From Brachybacterium avium (GTDB lineage: Bacteria > Actinomycetota > Actinomycetes > Actinomycetales > Dermabacteraceae): a DNA stretch of 64,000 nucleotides. Location of the stretch: contig NZ_CP022316.1 of NCBI RefSeq assembly GCF_002216795.1, positions 310,001-374,000 of the forward strand, in the 5' to 3' direction. Positions within the stretch are counted from its first letter, which is position 1, and each line of letters begins with the position of its first letter. Shown here in pieces: positions 37,819-46,797 of this stretch. The notes beneath the pieces were generated by a model. It searched no databases. It was not told the DNA's origin and worked only from the letters and a program-made list of their open reading frames with translations. A program made the translations under genes and the position numbers.

Positions 37819-39488
37819 GCGCCCCCTCCTCGACCGCCCTGCGGCAGGCGGTGCGCGCGCTGGAGATCCCCCGCACCCGGCTGCTCGCCGCCGTGCTCGC
37901 CTCGCTGGCGACGCTCGGCTCCGCCTTCGCCCTGGCCGCGGTCGCCGCCTATCTCGTCACCCGGGCCTGGACGATGCCGCCGGTCCTGGACCTCACCATC
38001 GCCGTGGTGGCGGTCCGGGCGCTCGGCGTCTCCCGTGGAGCGTTCCGCTGGCTGGAGCGGATGCTCACCCATGACGTCGCCCTGCGGGGCGTGGTCTCCC
38101 TGCGCACGAACCTGTTCACCGCAGTGGCCGCGCGCACCGATGATGCGCTGACCCGGCTGCGGCGAGGAGATCTGCTGGCCCGACTCGGGGATGATGCCCA
38201 GGAGCTCGGCGACCACGTCATCACCGCCCTGGTGCCGACACTGGTCTCGGTGGTGATGGCGGTGGCGGTGCTCGCGACCTTCGCGCCGCTGTCCCTGTCC
38301 GCCGCCGCGGTGATGCTCACCTCCCTGGCGCTCGCGAGCGTGCTCGCCCCGCTGGCCGCCCATCGGGCATCGAGGATCTCCGAGCAGGCGGTGCTCACCA
38401 CCCGCGCCGGTCTCAGCGCGCAGGCCCTGGAGATCCTCGACGACGCCACCTCCCTGCGCGTTCAGGGCCGGCTCGAGGGGTCGCTGGCCGAGCTGGGGCA
38501 GCGGCAGGCGGCGCACGACGACGCGATCGATCGGGCGGCGGTGCCCGCGGCGGTGGCCTCCGCCGCGGTGCCGCTGACGATGATCCTGGCGGTGACCGGC
38601 AGCCTGCTGGCGGCCGGGTCGCTGTGGGCCGACGGCGGGGCCTCGGCCGGGCAGATCGGTGTGCTGCTCCTGCTGCCGCTGTCCTCCTTCGAGGCGGCCA
38701 CTGCTCTGCCCGCGGCGGCCTCGCAGCACGCCCGCTCCCAGGCCGCGGCCGCACGGCTGGCCGAGCTGGCCGGCCCACCTGCGGCGGCGGTCCCCTCGGC
38801 ACCCGCTCCCGCGCGGCGCGCGGAGGCCGAGCTGCGCGCGGTGGGGCTCACGGCCGGCTGGTCCCCGCAGACTCCGCGGGTGCGGGCACTGGACCTCGAG
38901 CTCCCGGCCGGCTCCCGGCTGGCGGTGGTCGGTGCCTCCGGGAGTGGGAAATCCACCCTGCTGGCCACTCTCGCCGGCCTGCTGGATCCGTTGGCCGGGC
39001 ACGTCGAGCTCGACGGACAGGACCTCGCCGCCCTCGATCCTGCCGCAGTGCGGGCGGGAGTGACGATGTTCGCCGAGGACGGGCACGTCTTCGCCACCAC
39101 GGTGCGGGAGAATCTGCGGGTGGTGCGCGGAGACCTCGGCGACCAGGAGATCCGGGCGGCGCTGGCGGCCGTGGGCCTGGTCGACTGGGTCGCGGCGCTG
39201 CCACGCGGCCTGGACACGATGCTCGGCCCGGACGGCACCACCATCTCCGGTGGTGAGCGGCGCCGGCTGCTGCTGGCCCGCGCCGTGGTGCGCGGTGGAC
39301 CGGTGCTGCTGCTGGACGAGCCCACCGAGCACCTCGACACCGAGCGGGGCGACGCGCTGCTGCATGCCCTGCTGACCCCGCAGGACACCACGCTGGTGCC
39401 CACGAGCAGTACCGTCGTGGTGGTCACCCACCGCATCGAGGCGATCCCGGCCGGGACCTCGATCCTTCGACTCGAGGACCACCGATGA
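37815..39488 (+). CDS. cydC: Cysteine/glutathione ABC exporter subunit CydC
   Basis: 557-aa membrane ABC half-transporter, partner of CydD. Six-helix domain at about residues 20-300, then ATPase with Walker A GASGSGKS, signature ISGGERRRL and Walker B LLLDEPTEHLD, and the switch VTHR. Overlaps cydD by ATGA and the following kinase gene by ATGA. Confidence 0.94.
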   Translation: MSAPSSTALRQAVRALEIPRTRLLAAVLASLATLGSAFALAAVAAYLVTRAWTMPPVLDLTIAVVAVRALGVSRGAFRWLERMLTHDVALRGVVSLRTNLFTAVAARTDDALTRLRRGDLLARLGDDAQELGDHVITALVPTLVSVVMAVAVLATFAPLSLSAAAVMLTSLALASVLAPLAAHRASRISEQAVLTTRAGLSAQALEILDDATSLRVQGRLEGSLAELGQRQAAHDDAIDRAAVPAAVASAAVPLTMILAVTGSLLAAGSLWADGGASAGQIGVLLLLPLSSFEAATALPAAASQHARSQAAAARLAELAGPPAAAVPSAPAPARRAEAELRAVGLTAGWSPQTPRVRALDLELPAGSRLAVVGASGSGKSTLLATLAGLLDPLAGHVELDGQDLAALDPAAVRAGVTMFAEDGHVFATTVRENLRVVRGDLGDQEIRAALAAVGLVDWVAALPRGLDTMLGPDGTTISGGERRRLLLARAVVRGGPVLLLDEPTEHLDTERGDALLHALLTPQDTTLVPTSSTVVVVTHRIEAIPAGTSILRLEDHR

Positions 39489-40630
39489 CCCCTCCCGCTG
39501 CGTCGACCGCTCCGCCTTCCCGTGGCGACCGCTCCAGGATCCAGGACCTCGGCGGGGCCGTCCTCGCCGGCGGCGAGACCGAGGACCTGCTGGACCTGCT
39601 GCTCCACTCGGCCCGCCGGGACCTCGATGCCCGCAATGCGCTGCTGGTGATGCCGCTGACGCCTGACCGCTGGGGGGTGGAGATGGTCGACGGGCCGGAC
39701 TCCGCCGAGCTGCTGGGCTCCGAGATCCCGCCCGGAACCGCCACCGGCCTCGCCCTGCACCGGGCCGATTCCGACGCGCTCGAGACCATCGGGGACCTCG
39801 AGCTCGGGGACCGACCCTGCCGCGCGCTGCTGGGCGTGATCGACGCTGCCGAGCACGGGCGGGGGATGCTCGCGGTGCTGCGTGCTGCGGATTCCGCCCC
39901 GTACTCCGCGGCGGACCGCGAGCGGCTCGATGGGCTGGCCGGACTGATCGCGCTCACGCTGCGTGCCCCGTCGCTGGGAGCCAGCGCCGAGATCGACGAC
40001 GAGCGCAGCCGCATCGCCAGAGATCTGCACGACCTCGCGATCCAGGAGCTGTTCGCCGTCGGGATGGAGCTGGAGGCGATGGTGAACTCGCTCGAGGCAC
40101 CGGGCATGACCCCCTCGAACGCCCGGATCCGCAGCTCGGTCGCGACCTCCGTGCAGGGGGTCGAGAACGCGGTCGCCCAGATCAGGCTGATCGTGCAGTC
40201 GCTGCGCCGGGAGCGCTCCGCCGCGACGCTCACCGAGCGGCTGCGGCATGAGGTGGGGCTCGCCACGGCCGGGCTCGGCTTCGTCCCTTCGATGCGGCTG
40301 CCCCCGCATCCGGCGGAGATGGACGCCGAGCTGCCGCCCGAGATCGCAGAGGACGTGGTCGCCGTGGTGCGGGAGTGCCTGGCCAACGCCGCGCGCCATG
40401 CGCATGCCACCGCAGTGGCGGTGTCGGTGAGCGTCTTCTCCGAGGGGGTGGACCGCGTGGTGCAGGTCAACGTCTCCGACAACGGCCGCGGGATCGACCC
40501 CTCAGTGCAGCGCCGCAGCGGGCTGGCGAACATCTCCTCACGGGCCCGTCGCCATTACGGCTGGGTGGATGCGCTCAATCTCGAGCCCGGCACCATGGTC
40601 TCCTGGCGGGTGACCCTGCCGGTCAGCTGA
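39485..40630 (+). CDS. Two-component sensor histidine kinase, DosS/NarL-class
   Basis: 381-aa cytoplasmic kinase without membrane helices. A GAF-like sensor domain (about 20-160) precedes the HisKA_3 dimer domain (RSRIARDLHDLAIQELFAVG, His182) and the ATPase domain with N-box ECLANAARHAHA and G-box DNGRGI. The architecture is that of DosS/DevS with one GAF domain; haem binding cannot be told from sequence. It overlaps the cydC stop by ATGA, so it is co-translated with the oxidase genes. Confidence 0.9.
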   Translation: MTPPAASTAPPSRGDRSRIQDLGGAVLAGGETEDLLDLLLHSARRDLDARNALLVMPLTPDRWGVEMVDGPDSAELLGSEIPPGTATGLALHRADSDALETIGDLELGDRPCRALLGVIDAAEHGRGMLAVLRAADSAPYSAADRERLDGLAGLIALTLRAPSLGASAEIDDERSRIARDLHDLAIQELFAVGMELEAMVNSLEAPGMTPSNARIRSSVATSVQGVENAVAQIRLIVQSLRRERSAATLTERLRHEVGLATAGLGFVPSMRLPPHPAEMDAELPPEIAEDVVAVVRECLANAARHAHATAVAVSVSVFSEGVDRVVQVNVSDNGRGIDPSVQRRSGLANISSRARRHYGWVDALNLEPGTMVSWRVTLPVS

Positions 40631-41255
40631 GCGGCTTCCAGCCGGCCCGTCGGCGGGCGGCGACCAGCGCCGCCACCTGGGTACGACGCTGCATGTCGAA
40701 GGCCTGCAGGATGACCGTGACGCGGTTCTTCACGGTCTTCTCCGCGATGCCGAGCGCCTCGGCGATCTCCCGGTTGGAGTGCCCGTCGCCGATCAGCTCC
40801 ACGATCCGCTGATCGCTCTCGGAGAGGTCCGGCCCCTCCTCGGCATGGTCAGCTGGCCAGACAGTCTTCCCGCTGTGGACAGCCTTGATCGCCTCGACGA
40901 TCTCCTGCGACCGGGCCGATTTCAGCATCAGCCCGGAGGCGCCGGCAGCCTTGGACTCGCGCAGCGCGGCATCGTCGTCGAAACTGGTCAGCACCAGCAT
41001 TTTCTGCTCGGGATCGAGCTCACGCGCCGTCTTCATCACCTCGATGCCGGTGCCGTCGGGCAGCTGGAGGTCCACCACCAGCACCTCGGGGCGGATCGCC
41101 GGCAGGCGACGGTTCGCCTCGGCCACCGAGGAGGCCTCCCCGATCACCCGCAGCGATTGACTGGCATCGATCACGGTGACGATGCCGCGGCGGACCACCT
41201 CATGGTCGTCCACCAGCATCACGCGGACCGGGCCGGCCTGTTCGGTCGCTGTCAC
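40623..41255 (-). CDS. LuxR-family response regulator, DosR-like
   Basis: 210 aa. Receiver domain with acidic pair VDDHEVV, phosphoacceptor Asp62 (VVDLQLPDGTG) and LTSFDD. The C-terminal LuxR helix-turn-helix is SNREIAEALGIAEKTVKNRV. The region around GEASSVAEANRR and LPDGTGIEV resembles mycobacterial DosR. GTG start with GGAGGGAC upstream. It converges with the kinase gene and overlaps it by 8 bp; together they form the pair that probably controls the cyd operon and other redox genes. Confidence 0.92.
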   Translation of the reverse strand: MTATEQAGPVRVMLVDDHEVVRRGIVTVIDASQSLRVIGEASSVAEANRRLPAIRPEVLVVDLQLPDGTGIEVMKTARELDPEQKMLVLTSFDDDAALRESKAAGASGLMLKSARSQEIVEAIKAVHSGKTVWPADHAEEGPDLSESDQRIVELIGDGHSNREIAEALGIAEKTVKNRVTVILQAFDMQRRTQVAALVAARRRAGWKPLS

Positions 41256-41268
41256 GGAGCGTCCCTCC

Positions 41269-42210
41269 TCACATCGTCCTGCGCTGGCATCGGGGGCAGA
41301 AGTGACTGCTCCGCCCCTGGTAGATCACTCGTCGCAGCAATCTATCGCACCGTGGGCACGGCTGTCCCTCACGCCCGTAGGCATTCAGCGAACGGGCGAA
41401 GTACCCGCTGCGCCCGTCGACGTTCACGTAGAGCGCGTCGAAGCTGGTGCCACCCACCTCCAGTGCCCGCTCCATCACCTCGCGGGCGGCGCGGAGGATC
41501 GCGAGCGCCCGGCGCTGGCTGAGCGCGCTGCCGGGGGTGTCGAAGCGGGTGCGCGCCGTCCACAGCGCCTCATCGGCGTAGATGTTCCCGATCCCGGAGA
41601 CCAGCTGCTGGTTCAGCAGCAGGGTCTTCACGCCGCTGCGCCGGGTGCGCAGGGCACGGGCGATAGCGGGGAGATCCGCGGCCGGATCGAGCAGGTCACG
41701 GGCCACATGGGCCGCATCGGTCGGGAGCAGGGCGTCGGGGCTCCCCATCGCGGCGAGCGCCCCATCGGGCGCCTCGACCAGCGCACTGGTCCACAGCCCG
41801 CCGAAGAGGCGCTGGTCGATGAGGTCCACCCGGGCCCCGTCATCGAGGTGCAGGGAGAGGCGACGGTGCCGCAGCGGATCCGAGGCGGGCCCCTGCGACG
41901 GAGCAGCCGGGGTGAACGCGGTCCCGTCGCCGGTCGCGATCCGCAGCTGCCCGCTCATCCCCAGGTGGCCCATCAGCGCCTCGCCGGTGTCGGCCCCGTC
42001 CGCGTCGGCGAGCCGCCACCACAGGAACTTCCCGCGCCGCACCACGGCGGTGAGGGTCACCTCCTGCAGCGCGGCGCGCAGGCGGTCGATGCCCCCGTGC
42101 TGGCGACGGATGATGCGGGCATCGAGCAGCTCGATGCCCGTCACGGTGCGGCCGACGGTGCGGGGCGCGAGGCCCCGGCGGACGACCTCGACCTCGGGCA
42201 GTTCGGGCAT
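41269..42210 (-). CDS. mutM: Formamidopyrimidine-DNA glycosylase Fpg/MutM
   Basis: 313-aa bifunctional glycosylase/lyase removing 8-oxoguanine. The catalytic N-terminus PELPEVEVVRRG is intact after Met removal, Lys61 lies in VVRRGKFLWW, and the helix-two-turn-helix is LLLNQQLVSGIGNIYADE. The C-terminal zinc finger has CPRCDR and CPRCQR. It lies 4 bp after rnc. Confidence 0.96.
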   Translation of the reverse strand: MPELPEVEVVRRGLAPRTVGRTVTGIELLDARIIRRQHGGIDRLRAALQEVTLTAVVRRGKFLWWRLADADGADTGEALMGHLGMSGQLRIATGDGTAFTPAAPSQGPASDPLRHRRLSLHLDDGARVDLIDQRLFGGLWTSALVEAPDGALAAMGSPDALLPTDAAHVARDLLDPAADLPAIARALRTRRSGVKTLLLNQQLVSGIGNIYADEALWTARTRFDTPGSALSQRRALAILRAAREVMERALEVGGTSFDALYVNVDGRSGYFARSLNAYGREGQPCPRCDRLLRRVIYQGRSSHFCPRCQRRTM

Positions 42211-42214
42211 CTGC

Positions 42215-42967
42215 TCAGCCCCGCGGGATCAGGGGCTCGCCCCGCTCGGCGAGGATGCCGCGCACCGCGTTCTGGGCGGCGGCGAGCTCGGCGTCCTTCT
42301 TCGAGGCCCCGTCGCCGCTGGCAGTGACGATGCCCGGCACCGTGACGGTGGCCGTGAAGGTCTTCTTGTGCTCGAGGCCCGCCTCGGTGAGCGCATAGCT
42401 GACGCCCGAGCCCTCCGCGGCAGCGATCTCCTGCAGGCGCGACTTGAAGTCGTAGCCGGTCTCGAGGAACTCGTCGGAGTCCAGCAGTGGCCGCAGCAGA
42501 TCGAGCACGAAGCGGCGGGAGACATCCTGGCCGAGCGCGAGGTGGACCGCGCCGATCACGGCCTCGGTGGTGTCGGCGAGGATCGAGGACTTCGCCCGGC
42601 CGCCGGTGAGGTCCTCGCCGCGGCCCAGTCTCACGTAGGCGCCGAGGTCGAGCTTGGAGGCGATCACGGCGAGCGCCCGGGTGCTCACGGTCGCAGCGCG
42701 GCGGCGGGCGAGGTCACCCTCGGGCAGCGTGGGATGGGTCGCGTAGAGGTGTTCGGTGACGGCCAGCTGCAGCACGGCATCGCCCAGGAACTCGAGCCGC
42801 TCGTTATGGGGCAGCGAGTCGTGCTCGTAGGAGAAGGAGCGGTGGGTCAGCGCCAGCTCGAGCAGCCCGGACTCGCGCAGGTCTGCCCCCTGACCGGCAT
42901 CCAGCGGGAGCCGGTCCAGCAGGCCCTGCGGGGCGGCGGCCTCGGTGGCGCGGCGCCTGCGCGCCAT
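42215..42967 (-). CDS. rnc: Ribonuclease III
   Basis: 250-aa double-strand RNA endonuclease. Signature HNERLEFLGDAVLQL (about residues 54-68) with Glu59 and Asp63, and the second acidic patch DTTEAVIGAVHL. The C-terminal double-strand RNA-binding domain begins near YDFKSRLQEIAAAEG. The start overlaps the stop of the DUF177 gene (TGATG). Confidence 0.96.
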   Translation of the reverse strand: MARRRRATEAAAPQGLLDRLPLDAGQGADLRESGLLELALTHRSFSYEHDSLPHNERLEFLGDAVLQLAVTEHLYATHPTLPEGDLARRRAATVSTRALAVIASKLDLGAYVRLGRGEDLTGGRAKSSILADTTEAVIGAVHLALGQDVSRRFVLDLLRPLLDSDEFLETGYDFKSRLQEIAAAEGSGVSYALTEAGLEHKKTFTATVTVPGIVTASGDGASKKDAELAAAQNAVRGILAERGEPLIPRG

Positions 42968-43548
42968 CAGGCCTCCTCGCCCTGCTGGGTGTCGGCCGGA
43001 TCCTCGAGCAGCCCCTGCAGTGCGGCGAAGCGGGGGTCGATGATGTCGTGGTGGTGGTCGGGATCGTCCTCCATGCGGAATCCGCACTGGCTGCACAGGC
43101 CCGGGCAGTCCTCGCGGCACAGGGGGCGCTCATCGGCCTCCATCGCGAGGGCATCGCGCACCAGCGGGCCGAGGTTGACCTCGTCGGCCTCGAGGAGGGT
43201 GGTGTCCTCCTTCTCGTCGGCCTTGACCTTCTCGGGGAACATGAACAGCTCGTCGAGGCGCACGGCGACGTCCTGCTCGACGGGGTCCAGGCAGCGGGAG
43301 CACTCGCCCGCAAGGTGCGCGGTGACGGTGCCGTGGGCGTAGATCCCTTCGACCACGGACTCGAGCTCGGCCTCGACGGCGATGTCCTCGCCCTCGGGGA
43401 CCTGCATCGCGACGCCGCCCGCCTCCCGGGGCGGGGCGGGGACGGTCCGCTCGATGCGGCGGTGGGAGCCGGTGCGGCCGACGAGGTCGACCGCGTCGAA
43501 CCGCAGGACGGTATCGAGCGTCGTGGTCGGGGTGTTCTCGGAAGACAT
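42967..43548 (-). CDS. DUF177/YceD family protein
   Basis: 193-aa protein of the YceD family, thought to take part in 23S rRNA or ribosome metabolism. Four Cys in CSRCLDP and CREDCPGLCSQCG suggest a metal site. An acidic C-terminus with DDPDHHHD follows. In many bacteria rpmF comes right after this gene; here rnc follows immediately with overlapping codons. The start has AGGA 10 nt upstream. Confidence 0.92.
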   Translation of the reverse strand: MSSENTPTTTLDTVLRFDAVDLVGRTGSHRRIERTVPAPPREAGGVAMQVPEGEDIAVEAELESVVEGIYAHGTVTAHLAGECSRCLDPVEQDVAVRLDELFMFPEKVKADEKEDTTLLEADEVNLGPLVRDALAMEADERPLCREDCPGLCSQCGFRMEDDPDHHHDIIDPRFAALQGLLEDPADTQQGEEA

Positions 43549-43579
43549 CGGTGAAGATCCTGTTCGTTCGTGGGGTCGG

Positions 43580-44071
43580 TCAGGACACGGCCGCGGCGGT
43601 GCGCAGCGCATCCAGGGAGGGGCCGGGCAGCATGTCGGAGACGTCGCCGCCGAGGGCGTGGACCTCCCTCACCAGGGAGGAGGAGATATGCGACCAGGCC
43701 GAGTCGGTGAGCAGGAAGACGGTGTCGACGTCGGCAAGGTGATGGTTCATCCTCGCCATCGGCTCCTCGTAGGCGAGATCGAGCTGGGAGCGCAGCCCCC
43801 GCACCACGGCCTGGGCACCCACCTCGCGGCAGAAGTCGACGAGCAGGCCCTTGGGGAGAGTGCGCACCTCGACCGTACCGGAGAGGTCCTCCTGCGCGAG
43901 GGTCCGGGTGATCGAGGTGGTGCGCGCCTCGAGGTCCAGCAGCCCCCGCTTGGAGGGGTTGTGGGAGACCGCGATGATCACCCGGTGACCGAGCGCGGCG
44001 GCCCGACGAGTGAGGTCGAGGTGCCCCAGGGTAAAAGGGTCGAACGAGCCGGGCAGGACGACGGTGCTCAT
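43580..44071 (-). CDS. coaD: Phosphopantetheine adenylyltransferase CoaD
   Basis: 163-aa enzyme of coenzyme A synthesis, joining phosphopantetheine and AMP. Motif GSFDPFTLGH at residues 8-17 and the second motif ISSSLVRE. It heads the run coaD-DUF177-rnc-mutM and has its own leaderless-type promoter. Confidence 0.97.
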   Translation of the reverse strand: MSTVVLPGSFDPFTLGHLDLTRRAAALGHRVIIAVSHNPSKRGLLDLEARTTSITRTLAQEDLSGTVEVRTLPKGLLVDFCREVGAQAVVRGLRSQLDLAYEEPMARMNHHLADVDTVFLLTDSAWSHISSSLVREVHALGGDVSDMLPGPSLDALRTAAAVS

Positions 44072-44077
44072 GACGCC

Positions 44078-44083
44078 ACTCTA
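44078..44083 (-). promoter_or_regulatory. -10 hexamer of leaderless coaD
   Basis: TAGAGT on the minus strand, 6 nt before the ATG at 44071. Confidence 0.6.
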
Positions 44084-44103
44084 ATGCGCGACGGCTGGGT
44101 GGC

Positions 44104-44484
44104 TCAGACGAGGTCGAGGCTCACGTGGTGGATGCCGTCGTCGTCGATCCGCTCGATGCTCAGGGTCCCCTGGAGACCAGTGAGCTCTCCGCTGCCTGAG
44201 CCCGGGGCGATCACGTATTCCAGCGTCGGCTGGCCGTCGGCCATGGTGCCCAGCTGGTGGAAGGTGACTGTGCCCCGTCGGCCGTCGAGCACCCCCTCGA
44301 ACCGCTCGAGCGCGATGTATCCGGCGCTGCCCGTGACGGGGTCACCGGAGGTGAGCATGAGCCCGGAGCTGGTGCCCTCGAGGTCGCCGGTCCAGGTCTT
44401 GCTGAGGTCGTAGCGGCCGTCCGCCGCGGGCAGGTCCTCGCCGGGGAGGAGGTCGACGGTGAAGGTCGCGCTGAGTCGCATCAT
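44104..44484 (-). CDS. DUF3224 family protein
   Basis: 126-aa protein resembling the DUF3224 beta-barrel family: LSKTWTGDLEGTSSGLML, GYIALERFEGVLDGRRGTVTFHQ in part, and GELTGLQGTLSIERID. Function unknown. Two adjacent ATG codons could start it. GAGACT lies 6 nt before the first ATG, in line with a leaderless start. Part of the insertion between rsmD and coaD. Confidence 0.82.
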   Translation of the reverse strand: MMRLSATFTVDLLPGEDLPAADGRYDLSKTWTGDLEGTSSGLMLTSGDPVTGSAGYIALERFEGVLDGRRGTVTFHQLGTMADGQPTLEYVIAPGSGSGELTGLQGTLSIERIDDDGIHHVSLDLV

Positions 44485-44559
44485 GGCCTCAGTCTCTCAG
44501 GGGCCATGCCGCATGGCGAGAGGGGATTCGTGCCGGGACGTCTGCCCGGGGCGGAGTGC

Positions 44560-45132
44560 TCAGGCCCTCCGCCCCCGGTACTCGCTCGCCAGCAGCGCGT
44601 AGGACATGCCGTCGAGCCAGCGGCCGCTGCGGTGCAGGGAGTCCTCGTAGAAGACGCCCTCGAGCCGCAGCCCGATCTTCTCCATGACGCGGCGCGAGGC
44701 GAGGTTCTCGGCGAAGCAGGCGGCTTCGATGCGGCGCACGCCCAGCCCGTCGAAGGCCAGGTTGAGCAGGGCGGTGGCGAACTCGGTGCCGAGGCCCCGG
44801 CCGTGGACCGTGGGATCGAGGACCCATCCCAGCTCGGCCTGCTGCCCGGCGGCCCGCTCCTTCATGTCGGTCTGGGACCAGGCGTCCTGCCGGTCGACCT
44901 TGCCGACGGCGACGACCGTGCCCTCGTGCAGGCCGACGACGGCGGATCCGAGCGTGCGGACCCAGTGCTCCTGGTGCTCCGCGAGGGTGGGACTCAGCGT
45001 GGTGGTCCATTCCTGGACCTCGGGCATCCGGTACCAGGGCCAGATGGCCGCGGCATCCTCTTCCCGACCCGGGCGCAGCTCGAGGCGGTCGGTGTGCAGG
45101 GGCCAGTCGAGCTCGGCGAGTGCGGGTATCAT
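44560..45132 (-). CDS. GNAT-family N-acetyltransferase, RimJ/RimL-like
   Basis: 190 aa. GNAT fold with LHTDRLELRPGREEDAAAIW at the start, acetyl-CoA loop DPTVHGRGLGTEFA and the RimL-type end RRIEAACFAENLASRRVMEK followed by GLRLEG. Likely modifies a protein N-terminus or a small amine; the substrate is unknown. Confidence 0.9.
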   Translation of the reverse strand: MIPALAELDWPLHTDRLELRPGREEDAAAIWPWYRMPEVQEWTTTLSPTLAEHQEHWVRTLGSAVVGLHEGTVVAVGKVDRQDAWSQTDMKERAAGQQAELGWVLDPTVHGRGLGTEFATALLNLAFDGLGVRRIEAACFAENLASRRVMEKIGLRLEGVFYEDSLHRSGRWLDGMSYALLASEYRGRRA

Positions 45133-45138
45133 CGGTGC

Positions 45139-45144
45139 AGGGTA
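45139..45144 (-). promoter_or_regulatory. -10 hexamer of leaderless GNAT gene
   Basis: TACCCT on the minus strand, 6 nt before the ATG at 45132. Confidence 0.5.
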
Positions 45145-45183
45145 TCGCCGCAGGCACTGCTGCGCAGAGCGGCACGGCGGTGA

Positions 45184-46797
45184 TCAGTATGGCGGTGGTC
45201 CCTGGCCGGGCAGGGGTGTCAGCGGCGGTGGGCCGGGATCGTCGGCCTCGTCGTACTCGGTGCGTGAGTAGTAATCGATCAGGTGGCATCCCCACCGGTA
45301 TGCCTCAGCCTGGTCGGCGTCCTCGGCCCGCGACTCGTCGAAGGCACCGGTGCTGATCATCGCCTCGAACTCGAGCTCATCGCCGTATCGCTGCCAGGCG
45401 GCCCGGAGGCGGTCGGCGAGCTCGCGGGTGACCAGGTCGGTGTTCGCCGCGACGTCGCAGACCGCAGTATCGGCGAGCCGCCAGCGGGTCGCCCCGGTCT
45501 CGCGCTCGCGCACGGGGTCGAGCAGGCCTGCTGACTTCATCCGATGGTGGCGGCGACACAGGCGATGCAGGTTCTCGATGCTGGTCGGCCCGCCGTGGGT
45601 GGGGGCCTCGAGATCGAACTCCTCGATGTGGTCCATCTCGCCGACGGTCATGACGTTGCGGCTGCAGCCGGGGACCGCGCAGACGGGGTCGATCAGTCGG
45701 AGATTCTCGGCCATCGCCGCGGAGGGGCGGTAGGTGCGTGAGGCGGAGGGCAGGTACTCCCCCGTGACGGGATCCGTGAGCACGCGCTCGAAGGTCGGCG
45801 CCTTGGCGGCCAGCTCGCGCGCCATGCGGGGCGGGATCGGGATCGTGCCGTCCAGGGTCGCAGGCGCGTTCGAGCGCCCGAGGAGGGTCAGCACCGGAAC
45901 CACGAGGGAGAGTCGGAAAGCGGGGTCCGGCACCTGGACGGCCCCGGTATCGAGCTGCGAGCGGACCGCGATCGCGTACTGCAGGGCCGAGAGCGACAGC
46001 TGGCGTCCTTCCCGAGCGGCCACCCCATCGAGGTCGAAGGCGATCGGTGCTCCGGTGTCGAGGGCGCGGCGCTGGGCATCCTGGACTGCGCGGGCGGCGG
46101 CGTCGAGCCGCTGACCGAAGGCGGAGATCTCGGGGATCGGCCCACGGATCATGAGGCAGGCGGTGCCGTCACCGTCGGAGGACGGCGCGAGGGACACCGA
46201 GCGCTGCTCCTGCGGGGTCTCCTGCACGGCAGCGCGCCCAAACCAGACGACGAGAGCGTGCAGCTCGCGGTAGAAGCGCTCGACGTCGATCGACTCGAGC
46301 TGCCATGCGGCGACCCGCTCGTCGACCTGACGCCGCTGGTGCGGTGACAGGCGCAGCACGCTGCGGATCAGCCATTCGAACCATTCGACGGGCAGGGCCC
46401 CCTCTCCCACCCGCGCGAAGCAGGAGGGCAGGTCAGTGAGGGCGACGTGGGCGTCGCGCAGCCGGTCCTCGCCGCGCGTGAGCTTGGTGCGCAGTCCTAC
46501 CGCGGCGGCCAGGGCGTGGAGCGCCTTCTCATCGTGCTCGTCGTCCTCCGACCACAGGGAGGCGAGGTCTCGCATCTCCGCCACGAAGAGGGCGGCGTGC
46601 TCCTCGCGGCGCCGTTGGAAGATGCGCAGCACAGTCGCGGACTCCGGCGTGCGAGGGGTGACCTCGGCACGGTCGACGAGAGATTCCACGGTGAGCGGGG
46701 TGCGCGCCTCCACAGGCTTGCGGGGAGGTTCCCCGTAGCGGGCCCTGGAGCCCCTCGACGCAGTCGGGACGGAGGAGGGGTCGGCGCGATGCTCCAT
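45184..46797 (-). CDS. DUF222 protein with C-terminal HNH endonuclease domain
   Basis: 537 aa. A long helical DUF222 region is followed by an HNH nuclease motif: CAVPGCSRNVMTVGEMDHIE, then THGGPTSIENLHRLC and RRHHRMK. It ends in a Pro-rich tail. This is the 13E12-repeat family of actinobacteria, often multicopy and with unknown role; mycobacterial members serve as a prophage attachment site. GAGGGGG lies before the ATG at 46797; an in-frame ATG at 46830 is possible. Lies next to the DnaA-box-like patch. Confidence 0.9.
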   Translation of the reverse strand: MEHRADPSSVPTASRGSRARYGEPPRKPVEARTPLTVESLVDRAEVTPRTPESATVLRIFQRRREEHAALFVAEMRDLASLWSEDDEHDEKALHALAAAVGLRTKLTRGEDRLRDAHVALTDLPSCFARVGEGALPVEWFEWLIRSVLRLSPHQRRQVDERVAAWQLESIDVERFYRELHALVVWFGRAAVQETPQEQRSVSLAPSSDGDGTACLMIRGPIPEISAFGQRLDAAARAVQDAQRRALDTGAPIAFDLDGVAAREGRQLSLSALQYAIAVRSQLDTGAVQVPDPAFRLSLVVPVLTLLGRSNAPATLDGTIPIPPRMARELAAKAPTFERVLTDPVTGEYLPSASRTYRPSAAMAENLRLIDPVCAVPGCSRNVMTVGEMDHIEEFDLEAPTHGGPTSIENLHRLCRRHHRMKSAGLLDPVRERETGATRWRLADTAVCDVAANTDLVTRELADRLRAAWQRYGDELEFEAMISTGAFDESRAEDADQAEAYRWGCHLIDYYSRTEYDEADDPGPPPLTPLPGQGPPPY

